The notes under the pieces: generated by a model
Told to the model about the DNA's origin: nothing
Seen by the model: only the letters and a program-made list of their open reading frames with translations
Databases searched by the model: none
Shown here: positions 6,392 to 14,217 of the stretch, in pieces
Position numbering within the stretch: the first letter of the stretch is position 1
How the letters are laid out: each line of letters begins with the position of its first letter
DNA from: Sulfitobacter sp.
GTDB lineage: Bacteria; Pseudomonadota; Alphaproteobacteria; Rhodobacterales; Rhodobacteraceae
Reading direction: 5' to 3'
Assembly (NCBI GenBank): GCA_024636395.1
Contig: JAGXHD010000097.1
Span: forward strand, 1-20,035
Length of the DNA: 20,035 bases
Position numbers and translations under genes: made by a program

Positions 6392-7333
6392 TTGCAAACT
6401 ACAGCTGTCATACTGAAAGAGCCCAAAAAAATAGGGCTCGATGTGTTGGGGGTTACGGCTCCCACCGCCAATGACATCGTGGTGAAGGTCAGTCATTCAG
6501 GTATTTCGACCGGTACAGAAAAGCTGTTCTGGACGGGTGAAATGCCACCATTCCCTGGCATGGGTTATCCGCTGGTTCCCGGCTACGAAGCGGCGGGTGA
6601 AGTAGTCGAGGCCGGGCCTGATACAAACTTCAAAGTGGGCGACCGGGTATTTGTACCGGGTGCCAATTGCTTTGACGGTGCTTTCGGTCTGTTCGGTGGT
6701 GCATGCAGCCTGTTGGTGAGCGATGCGGCGCGGGCCACAAAGATTGACGCAGGCCTCGGGGCCGAGGGCGCATTGCTCGCACTTGCGGCAACGGCGCGGC
6801 ACGCGATGGCAGGCCCGCAAAAGGCCGTGCCAGACCTAATTGTTGGTCATGGTGTTTTGGGTCGCCTGCTGGCGCGCCTTACCCTTGCGGCGGGCGCTCC
6901 GGCGCCGACGGTCTGGGACATCAACCCCGATCGCCGGGCGGGTGCAGAAGGATATGAGGTTGTCCATCCCGATGATGACCCGCGTAAAGATTATATGTCC
7001 GTCTACGACGTTTCAGGAGCCGAGGGTATCCTTGGCCAGCTGATCGGACGGATCGGCAAAGGTGGCGAAGTGGTGCTAGCCGGTTTCTACACCGGCGCTG
7101 TCAGCTTTGCCTTCCCGCCCGCGTTCATGAAAGAAGCCCGCTTTCGCGTTGCCGCGGAATGGACCCGCGATGATCTCGTCGCCACCCGCGCTCTCGTAGA
7201 GAGCGGCAATCTTAGCCTGGGTGGCCTGATCACCCATACTCTTCCCGCAGCGCAGGCAGCCGAGGCGTATCCAATCGCCTTCAACGACGCCCACTGCCTG
7301 AAAATGATACTCGACTGGAAAGGTCACGCATGA
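6392..7333 (+). CDS. bchC: Bacteriochlorophyllide a dehydrogenase BchC
   Basis: BchC oxidises the 3-hydroxyethyl group of 3-hydroxyethyl bacteriochlorophyllide a to 3-acetyl, near the end of BChl a synthesis. It is an alcohol-dehydrogenase (MDR) fold protein. Family blocks seen are SGISTGTEKLFWTGEMPPFP and GYPLVPGYEAAGEVV near the N-terminus, and a GHGVLGRL nucleotide-binding turn mid-protein. I chose TTG 6392 (313 aa) because GGGAG sits 6 nt upstream and MQTTAVILKEP aligns with what I recall of the Rhodobacter N-terminus (about 314 aa). An in-frame ATG at 6338 would add 18 residues, and the frame is open to 6266, which is inside the operators. The stop overlaps the bchX start (ATGA). Confidence 0.94.
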   Translation: MQTTAVILKEPKKIGLDVLGVTAPTANDIVVKVSHSGISTGTEKLFWTGEMPPFPGMGYPLVPGYEAAGEVVEAGPDTNFKVGDRVFVPGANCFDGAFGLFGGACSLLVSDAARATKIDAGLGAEGALLALAATARHAMAGPQKAVPDLIVGHGVLGRLLARLTLAAGAPAPTVWDINPDRRAGAEGYEVVHPDDDPRKDYMSVYDVSGAEGILGQLIGRIGKGGEVVLAGFYTGAVSFAFPPAFMKEARFRVAAEWTRDDLVATRALVESGNLSLGGLITHTLPAAQAAEAYPIAFNDAHCLKMILDWKGHA

Positions 7334-8349
7334 CACTTGATATCCCAAACCTGAAGACAAGCGGCAGCATTTCCGACTTTGATCAACGCCTTCGTGATGA
7401 AGCGAATGAAGATCTGGCCGATGTCATCCACGGTGAGCCGACGTCCAAGACCCAGATCATTGCGATCTATGGCAAAGGCGGTATCGGTAAATCCTTCACG
7501 CTCGCAAACCTGAGCCACATGATGGCCGAGCAGGGCAAGCGCGTTTTGCTGATCGGGTGCGATCCGAAATCCGATACCACCTCATTGCTTTTTGGTGGTA
7601 AGGCATGCCCAACTATTATCGAAACCTCGTCACGCAAGAAGTTGGCCGGCGAGGAAGTGAAGATCGGCGACGTTTGCTTTAAGCGTGGCGGTGTGTTTGC
7701 GATGGAGCTCGGCGGGCCGGAAGTGGGTCGTGGCTGTGGCGGCCGCGGCATAATCCACGGTTTCGAGCTGCTGGAGAAGCTGGGGTTCCACGACTGGGAC
7801 TTCGACTATGTCCTCCTCGATTTCCTTGGTGATGTAGTCTGTGGCGGCTTTGGCCTGCCCATCGCGCGTGACATGGCGCAAAAGGTCATTCTGGTCGCGT
7901 CCAATGATTTGCAGTCGCTGTATGTGGCCAACAACGTCTGCTCTGCGGTGGAATACTTCCGCAAGCTGGGTGGCAACGTCGGTGTTGCGGGTCTCGTGAT
8001 CAACAAGGATGACGGCTCGGGCGAAGCGGCGGCATTTGCCAAAGCGGTGAAAATCCCGGTGCTTGCGGCGATCCCGCAGGATGACGACCTGCGCAAGAAA
8101 TCTGCCAACTACCAAATCGTTGGCACGAACGAGAGCAAATGGGGTAGCCTGTTTGCAGCTCTTGGCGACGCGGTTGGTATCGCACCGCCCGTGCGGCCCA
8201 CACCATTGGATCAAGACGGCCTGCTGGCGCTGTTCGATGCGTCCGAGACGGGTGGCGATTATGTTCTGGTCCCTGCGAGCGACGCAGACATGCGTGGTAA
8301 GAACGCCAAGCCTGTCGAAAGCTTGGAGGTGATATATGACACAGTATAA
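7330..8349 (+). CDS. bchX: Chlorophyllide a reductase iron protein BchX
   Basis: The 339-residue NifH-like ATPase subunit of chlorophyllide a oxidoreductase (COR). It passes electrons to BchY-BchZ to reduce ring B, giving the bacteriochlorin. The P-loop YGKGGIGKS is at about residues 47-55. The two cysteines that would ligate the inter-subunit [4Fe-4S] cluster are in GRGCGG (about C136) and DVVCGGFGLP (about C171). The N-terminal extension of about 40 residues before the P-loop is usual for BchX and separates it from BchL. The start overlaps the bchC stop (ATGA). The 3' end overlaps the next small ORF by 14 bp and contains that ORF's Shine-Dalgarno. Confidence 0.97.
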   Translation: MTLDIPNLKTSGSISDFDQRLRDEANEDLADVIHGEPTSKTQIIAIYGKGGIGKSFTLANLSHMMAEQGKRVLLIGCDPKSDTTSLLFGGKACPTIIETSSRKKLAGEEVKIGDVCFKRGGVFAMELGGPEVGRGCGGRGIIHGFELLEKLGFHDWDFDYVLLDFLGDVVCGGFGLPIARDMAQKVILVASNDLQSLYVANNVCSAVEYFRKLGGNVGVAGLVINKDDGSGEAAAFAKAVKIPVLAAIPQDDDLRKKSANYQIVGTNESKWGSLFAALGDAVGIAPPVRPTPLDQDGLLALFDASETGGDYVLVPASDADMRGKNAKPVESLEVIYDTV

Positions 8350-8617
8350 AGCAGATATCTTCCGCGAACTGGAAGCTGTGTTGGCCAATGCAGATTCCAA
8401 ACAGATCGAACGCCTATTGCGCGACATCGCGCGCGGCCAGTTTTCGGAAACAGCGCAAACGCGTGCGGGTGACAACGACGATACGAGCAACGTGACGGGC
8501 ATCAACGAGACTATGTCACGCCGAGTAAGCAAACCAGCAAAGCATCCTGCGCAGGTATTTATTGACGAGCTGTCCGGCCCGAGCCGCGATGTGCGCCGCC
8601 AGAGGTATTCGTCATGA
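8336..8617 (+). CDS. Unrecognised 93-aa protein between bchX and bchY
   Basis: I do not recognise this protein. The gene looks real. GGAGGTGAT (8325-8333) puts GGAGG 6 nt before the ATG. It overlaps the bchX end by 14 bp, and its TGA overlaps the bchY ATG (ATGA, 8614-8617), so it fills the whole space as a coupled cistron. The product is soluble-looking with no Cys or Trp. Residues 1-34 look like amphipathic helices (DIFRELEAVLAN, IERLLRDIARG). Residues 45-60 are polar and probably disordered (GDNDDTSNVTG). The C-terminal third is basic (RRVSKPAKHPAQVFIDELSG, then DVRRQRYSS). With no Cys it is unlikely to carry an Fe-S cluster. Position suggests a role in chlorophyllide reductase assembly, stability or regulation, but that is inference only. 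As I recall, Rhodobacter bchX and bchY are adjacent without it. Confidence 0.82.
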   Translation: MTQYKADIFRELEAVLANADSKQIERLLRDIARGQFSETAQTRAGDNDDTSNVTGINETMSRRVSKPAKHPAQVFIDELSGPSRDVRRQRYSS

Positions 8618-10125
8618 GCGACACAGTTAAAAACGACGTGCCGCTGACGCAAGATGGCCTCGGTTGCTCCTCGGGAGCGGAGATGGAAAAGGCGGCGCGT
8701 ATGGCCGGCAATTCCGAAATGCTCGACAAGTTTGCGAAGGATTATCCGACTGGTCCCCACGACCAGCCACAAAGCATGTGTCCAGCGTTTGGCTCCCTTC
8801 GGGTTGGCCTGCGGATGAAGCGTGTGACAACGATTTTGTCCGGCTCTGCATGCTGTGTCTATGGCCTGACGTTCGTGAGCCATTTTTATGGTGCGCGGCG
8901 TTCGGTCGGATACGTGCCTTTCAACTCGGAAACGCTGGTGACGGGCAAGTTGTTCGAAGATATCCGCGATGCGGTACATCAGGCCGCTGATCCAAAGAAA
9001 ACTGACGCGATCATCGTGACGAACCTGTGTGTGCCGACGGCCTCTGGTGTACCGTTGCGACTGTTGCCACCCGAGATAAACGGTGTGCGCATCATCGGTA
9101 TCGATGTGCCTGGCTTTGGCATCCCGACGCACGCAGAGGCCAAGGATGTGCTGGCCGGTGCGATGCTGAAATACGCTCGCGAAGAGATCAAGGCCGGCCC
9201 CGTGCCAATGCCCGCGTCCGGCAAATCGGATCGCCCGACCGTGAGCCTGCTGGGCGAGATGTTTCCGGCTGATCCCATGATGATCGGCGCGATGCTGGCC
9301 CCGCTGGGTCTGGCCGCTGGTCCTGTTGTGCCTTGCCGCGAATGGCGTGAGCTTTATGGCGCGCTTGATTGCGGTGCCGTTGCCGCGATCCATCCATTCT
9401 ACACCTCCGCTGTGCGCGAATTCCAAGCAGCGGGCCGTCCAGTCCTGGGATCCGCGCCCGTTGGTCTTGATGGGACCGCCAGCTGGCTTAAGGGCATTGG
9501 TGAAATCTTTGGCATCTCTGCTGAGAAGATTGCGGAAGCGCAGAACATGTTCCTGCCCGCGATCAAAGGTGCGCTTGCCGCGACGCCGATCAATGGAACG
9601 ATCACGCTGTCGGGCTATGAAGGCTCCGAGCTGCTTGTCGCGCGTTTGCTGATCGAGAGCGGTGCGAACGTGCCATATGTTGGCACCGCCTGTGCCAAAT
9701 CCGAATGGTCTGCAGATGATGCCGCATGGTTAGAAGCCAAGGGCGTGAAAGTGAAATTCCGCGCGTCGTTGGAAGATGACTGTGCTGCGATGGAAGCGAT
9801 CCAGCCTGACCTGGCCATTGGCACCACGCCGGTTGTTCAAAAAGGCAAGGAAATGGGCATTCCGTCGCTCTACTTCACCAACCTGATTTCTGCGCGTCCC
9901 TTGATGGGCGTCGCTGGTGCCGGATCATTGCAGGAAGTCGTAAATGCGGCGATGGGCAACAAAGAGCGTATGGGCAAGATGAAGGCATTTTTCGAGGGTG
10001 TAGGCTATGGTGACACGGCCGGCGTCTGGGAAAAATCCCCTAATGTGAAGCCCGAGTTCCGCGCGCTCAATGCAAAGAAGCTTGAACGTGCTGCGAAAGC
10101 GGCCAAAGCTGCGGAGATGATCTGA
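8614..10125 (+). CDS. bchY: Chlorophyllide a reductase subunit BchY
   Basis: A 503-residue NifD-like subunit of the BchYZ catalytic component, which binds an Fe-S cluster with BchZ. Family blocks include GPHDQPQSMCPAFGSLRVG (about residues 48-66, C56), LSGSACCVYGLTFVSHFYGA (C80/C81) and TNLCVPTASGVP. These cysteines are the likely cluster ligands. The ATG overlaps the stop of the 93-aa ORF (ATGA). The N-terminal 45 residues before the conserved block are variable across the family. The stop and the bchZ start share one base (TGATG). Length is normal. Confidence 0.97.
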   Translation: MSDTVKNDVPLTQDGLGCSSGAEMEKAARMAGNSEMLDKFAKDYPTGPHDQPQSMCPAFGSLRVGLRMKRVTTILSGSACCVYGLTFVSHFYGARRSVGYVPFNSETLVTGKLFEDIRDAVHQAADPKKTDAIIVTNLCVPTASGVPLRLLPPEINGVRIIGIDVPGFGIPTHAEAKDVLAGAMLKYAREEIKAGPVPMPASGKSDRPTVSLLGEMFPADPMMIGAMLAPLGLAAGPVVPCREWRELYGALDCGAVAAIHPFYTSAVREFQAAGRPVLGSAPVGLDGTASWLKGIGEIFGISAEKIAEAQNMFLPAIKGALAATPINGTITLSGYEGSELLVARLLIESGANVPYVGTACAKSEWSADDAAWLEAKGVKVKFRASLEDDCAAMEAIQPDLAIGTTPVVQKGKEMGIPSLYFTNLISARPLMGVAGAGSLQEVVNAAMGNKERMGKMKAFFEGVGYGDTAGVWEKSPNVKPEFRALNAKKLERAAKAAKAAEMI

Positions 10126-11585
10126 TGCTGGTGCAAGATCATGACCGCGCGGGCGGATATTGGGGTGCGGTATATGCATTTTGCGCCGTCAAAGGCTTGC
10201 AATGTGTGATCGACGGCCCCGTAGGCTGCGAAAACCTGCCGGTAACGTCTGTGTTGCACTACACCGATGCGCTGCCGCCGCATGAGCTGCCGATTGTGGT
10301 GACGGGGCTGGGCGAAAGCGAAATGGGCTCGGGCACCGAAGAAGCAATGAAGCGCGCATGGGGTGTTCTAGATCCTGCGCTACCAGCGGTGGTTGTGACC
10401 GGATCCATCGCTGAGATGATTGGTGGTGGCGTGACGCCGGCAGGGACGAACATTCAACGCTTCTTGCCGCGCACGATTGACGAGGACCAATGGGAATCTG
10501 CGGACCGCGCGATGACCTGGATCTTTACCGAATTTGGTATGACCAAGGGCCGCATGCCCAAGGAAGTGAAGCGCGAGGAGGGTGCCGCACCGCGCGTCAA
10601 CATCCTCGGGCCGATGTATGGCACGTTCAACATGCCATCAGACCTCGCCGAAATCCGGCGCCTGATCGAAGGCATCGGTGCTGAGATTAATATGGTGATG
10701 CCGCTGGGCGCCCATGTGGGCGAGATGCGCAATCTTGTGAATTCGGACGTCAATGTCACGATGTACCGCGAATTTGGTCGTGGCCTGTGTGAAGTGTTGG
10801 GTAAGCCCTATCTGCAAGCGCCGATGGGAATTGAGTCCACCACGAAATTCCTGCGCAAGCTGGGCGAGATGTTGGAGCTGGATCCGGAGCCATTCATTGA
10901 GCAGGAGAAGCACTCGACCATCAAACCGGTCTGGGATTTGTGGCGCTCTGTCACTCAGGACTTTTTCGCCACGGCCTCCTTCGGGATTGTTGCGAACGAG
11001 ACATACGCGCGCGGTGTGCGTGCCTTCCTCGAGGATGATCTGGGTCTGCCCTGCGCCTTTGCGGTTGCGCGGACACGGGGCAAGAAAACCAACAACGACG
11101 AAGTGCGGCACATGATCCACACCAAGCGGCCGCTGATCCTGATGGGGAGCATCAACGAAAAGATGTACCTCGCAGAGATGAAATCGGGCTTTGGTCCGTC
11201 TCCCACCTTCATACCCGCCAGCTTTCCGGGCGCCGCGATCCGCCGCGCCACGGGAACCCCCTTCATGGGCTACGCGGGTGCTACGTATATGTTGCAAGAG
11301 GTCTGTAACGGCCTGTTCGATGCTCTGTTCCACATTCTGCCGCTCGGCAGCGAAATGGACCAGACAGATGCAACACTCACTCCTTTGCGTCGTGACTTCC
11401 CCTGGGATGCCGACGCGCAGGCCCGCCTCGATGAAATCGTGGCGTCTCATCCGATCCTGACCCGCATCTCTGCGGCCAAGACTTTGCGCGACGAAGCTGA
11501 AAAGCGTGCGCTGAGCAGTGGCGCAGAGCGGGTGGTTCTGGAAACGGTAGATAGTCTTCAACCCAGTTCGGGAGGAACGAAATGA
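10125..11585 (+). CDS. bchZ: Chlorophyllide a reductase subunit BchZ
   Basis: A 486-residue NifK-like partner of BchY. The conserved start region has YAFCAVKGLQCVIDGPVGCE (about residues 17-36), with the probable cluster Cys in GPVGC (C35). VVVTGSIAEMIGGG, GPMYGTFNMPSDLAEI and the C-terminal GYAGATYMLQEVCNGLFDAL block follow. The end is Ser/Gly-rich before the stop. It starts by TGATG overlap with bchY and ends by ATGA overlap with pufQ. In Rhodobacter the anaerobically induced puf promoter lies within or just before pufQ; I could not place one by eye here. Confidence 0.97.
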   Translation: MLVQDHDRAGGYWGAVYAFCAVKGLQCVIDGPVGCENLPVTSVLHYTDALPPHELPIVVTGLGESEMGSGTEEAMKRAWGVLDPALPAVVVTGSIAEMIGGGVTPAGTNIQRFLPRTIDEDQWESADRAMTWIFTEFGMTKGRMPKEVKREEGAAPRVNILGPMYGTFNMPSDLAEIRRLIEGIGAEINMVMPLGAHVGEMRNLVNSDVNVTMYREFGRGLCEVLGKPYLQAPMGIESTTKFLRKLGEMLELDPEPFIEQEKHSTIKPVWDLWRSVTQDFFATASFGIVANETYARGVRAFLEDDLGLPCAFAVARTRGKKTNNDEVRHMIHTKRPLILMGSINEKMYLAEMKSGFGPSPTFIPASFPGAAIRRATGTPFMGYAGATYMLQEVCNGLFDALFHILPLGSEMDQTDATLTPLRRDFPWDADAQARLDEIVASHPILTRISAAKTLRDEAEKRALSSGAERVVLETVDSLQPSSGGTK

Positions 11586-11809
11586 CTGATTTTACCACTG
11601 ACACAAGCATGCCGCGCAAGCGCAATGCAAACGCCCACTTGCGTGAGTATTACGCCTATTTCGCTATCATCTTTGTCGCCACTCTGCCGCTCGCGATCCT
11701 GACATGGACGCTGATGGCAGTACGGCAAATGGCCCTGCCATCGCGCGGGCCCGTAAAGGCTGCGTGGAGCCAAGCGCAGATTATTACACCAATGATCTTC
11801 TCCGCCTGA
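11582..11809 (+). CDS. pufQ: PufQ, bacteriochlorophyll synthesis cofactor
   Basis: A 75-residue single-pass membrane protein. The hydrophobic segment is about residues 25-47 (AYFAIIFVATLPLAILTWTL). The tail QMALPSRGPVKAAWSQAQ then ITPMIFSA matches the Rhodobacter PufQ C-terminus (GP..AW..A..ITP.IF). PufQ stimulates bacteriochlorophyll formation, perhaps as a tetrapyrrole carrier; its mechanism is unsettled. GGGAGGA (11570-11576) precedes the ATG, which overlaps the bchZ stop by 4 bp. It is absent from many puf operons, so its presence fits the Rhodobacter-type layout. Confidence 0.93.
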   Translation: MTDFTTDTSMPRKRNANAHLREYYAYFAIIFVATLPLAILTWTLMAVRQMALPSRGPVKAAWSQAQIITPMIFSA

Positions 11810-11924
11810 ACAGGCGTGACGATCAAGATAGAAATTTGCTTCTGAGGGACCAGGGCATACAGAAATTCACTACTCCGAAACGAGCGGTGAATTGGAACGG
11901 GGGAAGAGCCCTCGTTGTGACCCA

Positions 11925-11957
11925 GCCGCGGGGGAAGCGCGGCATCGGACCTTTTTT
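11925..11957 (+). promoter_or_regulatory. Stem-loop with U-run in pufQ-pufB leader
   Basis: GCCGCG (11925-11930) pairs with CGCGGC (11938-11943) around a 7-nt loop. Seven nucleotides later comes TTTTTT (11952-11957), just before the pufB Shine-Dalgarno (GGAGA, 11961-11965). It resembles a weak attenuator or an RNA-processing stem. The gap between stem and U-run argues against an efficient terminator. Confidence 0.5.
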
Positions 11958-11971
11958 CTAGGAGAATAAAC

Positions 11972-12127
11972 ATGGCTGATAAAAACGACCTGTCCTTCAC
12001 AGGTTTGACAGACGAGCAAGCGCAGGAATTGCACTCGGTATATATGAGCGGCTTCATGATCTTCACGATCGTGGCATCTGTCGCTCACTTGCTGACGTAC
12101 TTCAAACTGCCTTGGTTCGCCTGGTAA
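11972..12127 (+). CDS. pufB: LH1 antenna beta polypeptide PufB
   Basis: A 51-residue beta subunit of the core light-harvesting complex. It reads MADKNDLSFTGLTDEQAQEL, then HSVYMSGFMIFTIVASVAHL, then LTYFKLPWFAW. Features are a polar N-terminus, one membrane helix (about residues 25-43), the BChl-ligating His in VASVAHLL (H39), a second conserved His at 21, and the C-terminal WFAW aromatic cluster that hydrogen-bonds BChl. GGAGA precedes the ATG. It pairs with PufA to form the LH1 ring around the reaction centre. Confidence 0.96.
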   Translation: MADKNDLSFTGLTDEQAQELHSVYMSGFMIFTIVASVAHLLTYFKLPWFAW

Positions 12128-12145
12128 TCGAGAGGAATATATAAC

Positions 12146-12313
12146 ATGGCACAGTTCTACAAAATCTGGCTTATCTTTGACCCCCGTCGCGTTTTCGTGG
12201 CGCAGGGCGTGTTCCTCTTTTTGCTTGCAGCGATGATTCACCTCGTCCTGCTCAGCAATCCAGAGACCAACTGGTTCAACCGCGCCTTCGGTGCGGCAGA
12301 AGCAGCGGAATAA
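12146..12313 (+). CDS. pufA: LH1 antenna alpha polypeptide PufA
   Basis: A 55-residue alpha subunit of LH1. It begins MAQFYKIWLIFDPRRVF and has one membrane helix with the BChl-ligating His in LAAMIHLVLLS (H32), then NPETNW and a short alanine/glutamate tail. The N-terminal KIW.IFDPRRVFVAQGVFLFLLA block is very close to the Rhodobacter LH1 alpha chain as I recall it. It lies 18 bp after pufB with AGAGGAA as the Shine-Dalgarno. A stem-loop follows, which fits the known need for more LH1 than reaction-centre protein. Confidence 0.96.
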   Translation: MAQFYKIWLIFDPRRVFVAQGVFLFLLAAMIHLVLLSNPETNWFNRAFGAAEAAE

Positions 12314-12334
12314 GCTCAGTTGCACGACAGCGCT

Positions 12335-12366
12335 GTGGGCGACGACGGTTTACCTCCGCCGCCCAC
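12335..12366 (+). promoter_or_regulatory. pufA-pufL intercistronic stem-loop
   Basis: GTGGGCG (12335-12341) pairs perfectly with CGCCCAC (12360-12366), with possible inner CGG/CCG pairing. It lies 21 bp after the pufA stop and has no U-run. In Rhodobacter, hairpins in this gap protect the pufBA mRNA segment from 3' decay and set the LH1 to reaction-centre ratio. The same role is inferred here. Confidence 0.75.
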
Positions 12367-12433
12367 GGCAAACCCCGTAATCACAACGCGCGAGTCTGCC
12401 CTAGCCGGGCGGTGGCGCTAAAGGAGACAGAAG

Positions 12434-13264
12434 ATGGCAATGCTCAGCTTCGAAAGAAAATACCGTGTCCGAGGCGGGACGCTGGTTGGTGGAGACCTGT
12501 TCGATTTCTGGGTGGGCCCATTTTATGTAGGCTTTTTTGGGGTCACGACATTTTTCTTCGCCGCCCTCGGAACAATACTGATTTTTTACGGCGCAGCGCT
12601 AGGCGATACGTGGAACCCATGGCTAATCTCGATAAATCCACCATCGTTGGAGGTGGGCCTTGGGGTGGCACCGTTGGCGGAGGGCGGATTGTGGCAGGTC
12701 ATCACGATCTGCGCCACGATGGCGTTTATCTCATGGGCGCTGCGACAGGTCGAAATCTGCCGCAAGCTTGGTATGGGGTATCACGTTCCGATTGCGTTTA
12801 GCTTCGCGATTCTGGCTTATGTGACGCTTGTGATCATACGGCCCCTGCTGATGGGCGCTTGGGGTCACGGCTTTCCCTACGGGATCTTCTCCCACCTCGA
12901 TTGGGTGAACAACGTGGGCTACGCCTACGGCAACTTCCACTACAACCCGGCGCATATGGTAGCAATCACGTTCTTCTTCACGACGTGTTTCGCACTGGCT
13001 CTGCATGGCTCGTTGGTGCTCTCTGCGGTCAATCCCGGTAAAGGCAAGACAATCGGTACACCAGACCACGAGGATACTTACTTCCGCGATCTGGTCGGCT
13101 ATTCGATCGGACCTTTGGGTATTCACCGCCTCGGTCTGCTGCTGGCGCTGAACGCTGGTTTGTGGAGCGCCATCTGTATCGTCATCTCCGGCACGATCTG
13201 GTTCGACCAGTGGAGCGCATGGTGGGATTGGTACGCATTGTTGCCCTGGTGGGCGGATCTTTAA
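12434..13264 (+). CDS. pufL: Photosynthetic reaction centre L subunit PufL
   Basis: A 276-residue L subunit of the type II quinone reaction centre, with five membrane helices. It aligns without gaps to the Rhodobacter chain over the N-terminal half as I recall it (ALLSFERKYRV-type start, DLFDFWVGPFYVGFFGV). Ligands are present: His in SHLDW (accessory BChl), His in YGNFHYNPAHM (hydrogen bond to the special pair, then the special-pair Mg ligand), and His in ALALHGS and GIHRLG (non-haem iron and QB side). The Glu in VEICRKL that hydrogen-bonds bacteriopheophytin is kept. The end is a few residues shorter than in R. sphaeroides. AAGGAG precedes the ATG. Confidence 0.98.
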   Translation: MAMLSFERKYRVRGGTLVGGDLFDFWVGPFYVGFFGVTTFFFAALGTILIFYGAALGDTWNPWLISINPPSLEVGLGVAPLAEGGLWQVITICATMAFISWALRQVEICRKLGMGYHVPIAFSFAILAYVTLVIIRPLLMGAWGHGFPYGIFSHLDWVNNVGYAYGNFHYNPAHMVAITFFFTTCFALALHGSLVLSAVNPGKGKTIGTPDHEDTYFRDLVGYSIGPLGIHRLGLLLALNAGLWSAICIVISGTIWFDQWSAWWDWYALLPWWADL

Positions 13265-13278
13265 GGAGGACATGAGAC

Positions 13279-14205
13279 ATGGCTGAATATCAGAACATCT
13301 TCACTCAGGTTCAGGTCCAAGGACCGGCCGAGATGGGAGTAGACCCTGCGGGGCTACTCCAAAGAGAACGCACGGGGAGCGGCGGCTTCAGCAAACTTGC
13401 CGGTATCTTCGGCAACGCACAGTTGGGTCCGATTTATCTAGGCACCTTCGGTGTCATCTCTCTAGTTACCGGTCTGATCTGGTTCGTCATCATCGGGATG
13501 AACTACTGGGCACAGGTCGACTACTCTCCAGCGCTGTTTATGCGGGAGCTCTTCTGGCTGTCGCTCGAGCCGCCGAGCGCGGAATACGGTCTGGGCTTTG
13601 CCCCGCTGAATGATGGCGGCTGGTTTTTGATCGCGGGCTTCTTCTTTGCCGTATCTCTGGTGTGCTGGTGGATCCGTACCTACCTGCGTGCTGAAGAACT
13701 GGGCATGGGCAAACACGTCGCATGGGCATTCGCCTCCGCGCTGTGGCTGGTTTTCGTTCTTGGGCTGTTCCGCCCTATCCTGATGGGATCCTGGAGTGAA
13801 GCGGTGCCATACGGTGTCTTCTCGCACCTTGACTGGACGAACCTCTTCTCGTTGACCTACGGCAACCTTTTCTACAACCCGTTCCATGCGCTCAGCATTG
13901 TGTTCCTCTACGGATCCGCCCTGTTGTTCGCTATGCACGGTGCCACGATCCTCGCAGTGAGCCGGTACGGCGGCGAGCGTGAGATCGAACAGATTGTGGA
14001 CCGCGGGACTGCCTCTGAACGTGCCGGCCTCTTCTGGCGCTGGACCATGGGCTTTAACGCGACGATGGAAGGTATCCACCGCTGGGCCTGGTGGTTCGCA
14101 GTTCTGACCACTCTGACGGGTGGTATTGGGATCCTGCTGACCGGCACGGTTGTAGACAACTGGTTCATCTGGGCACAGGCCCGCGGCTTTGCGCCGCTCA
14201 ACTAA
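13279..14205 (+). CDS. pufM: Photosynthetic reaction centre M subunit PufM
   Basis: A 308-residue M subunit partnering PufL. Visible features are SHLDWTN (accessory BChl His), NLFYNPFH (the Tyr near the special pair and its Mg-ligating His), LFAMHGATILAVSRYGGERE (iron-ligating His and Glu) and GIHRWAWW (iron-ligating His). The VHGN-type His just before the NLFYN block in R. sphaeroides is Tyr here (LTYGNLF). The C-terminus ends at FAPLN with no extension, as in species that lack a bound PufC cytochrome. AAGGAGG starts at the pufL stop, 14 bp before the ATG. pufX follows after 12 bp. Confidence 0.98.
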   Translation: MAEYQNIFTQVQVQGPAEMGVDPAGLLQRERTGSGGFSKLAGIFGNAQLGPIYLGTFGVISLVTGLIWFVIIGMNYWAQVDYSPALFMRELFWLSLEPPSAEYGLGFAPLNDGGWFLIAGFFFAVSLVCWWIRTYLRAEELGMGKHVAWAFASALWLVFVLGLFRPILMGSWSEAVPYGVFSHLDWTNLFSLTYGNLFYNPFHALSIVFLYGSALLFAMHGATILAVSRYGGEREIEQIVDRGTASERAGLFWRWTMGFNATMEGIHRWAWWFAVLTTLTGGIGILLTGTVVDNWFIWAQARGFAPLN

Positions 14206-14217
14206 GGAGATCGAGAG

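Noticed and set aside
7630..9426. 598-codon open frame on the minus strand across bchX, the 93-aa ORF and bchY
   Set aside because: Its product is His/Arg/Thr-rich low-resemblance sequence antisense to two certain genes. This is a common artefact of biased third positions in GC-rich coding DNA.
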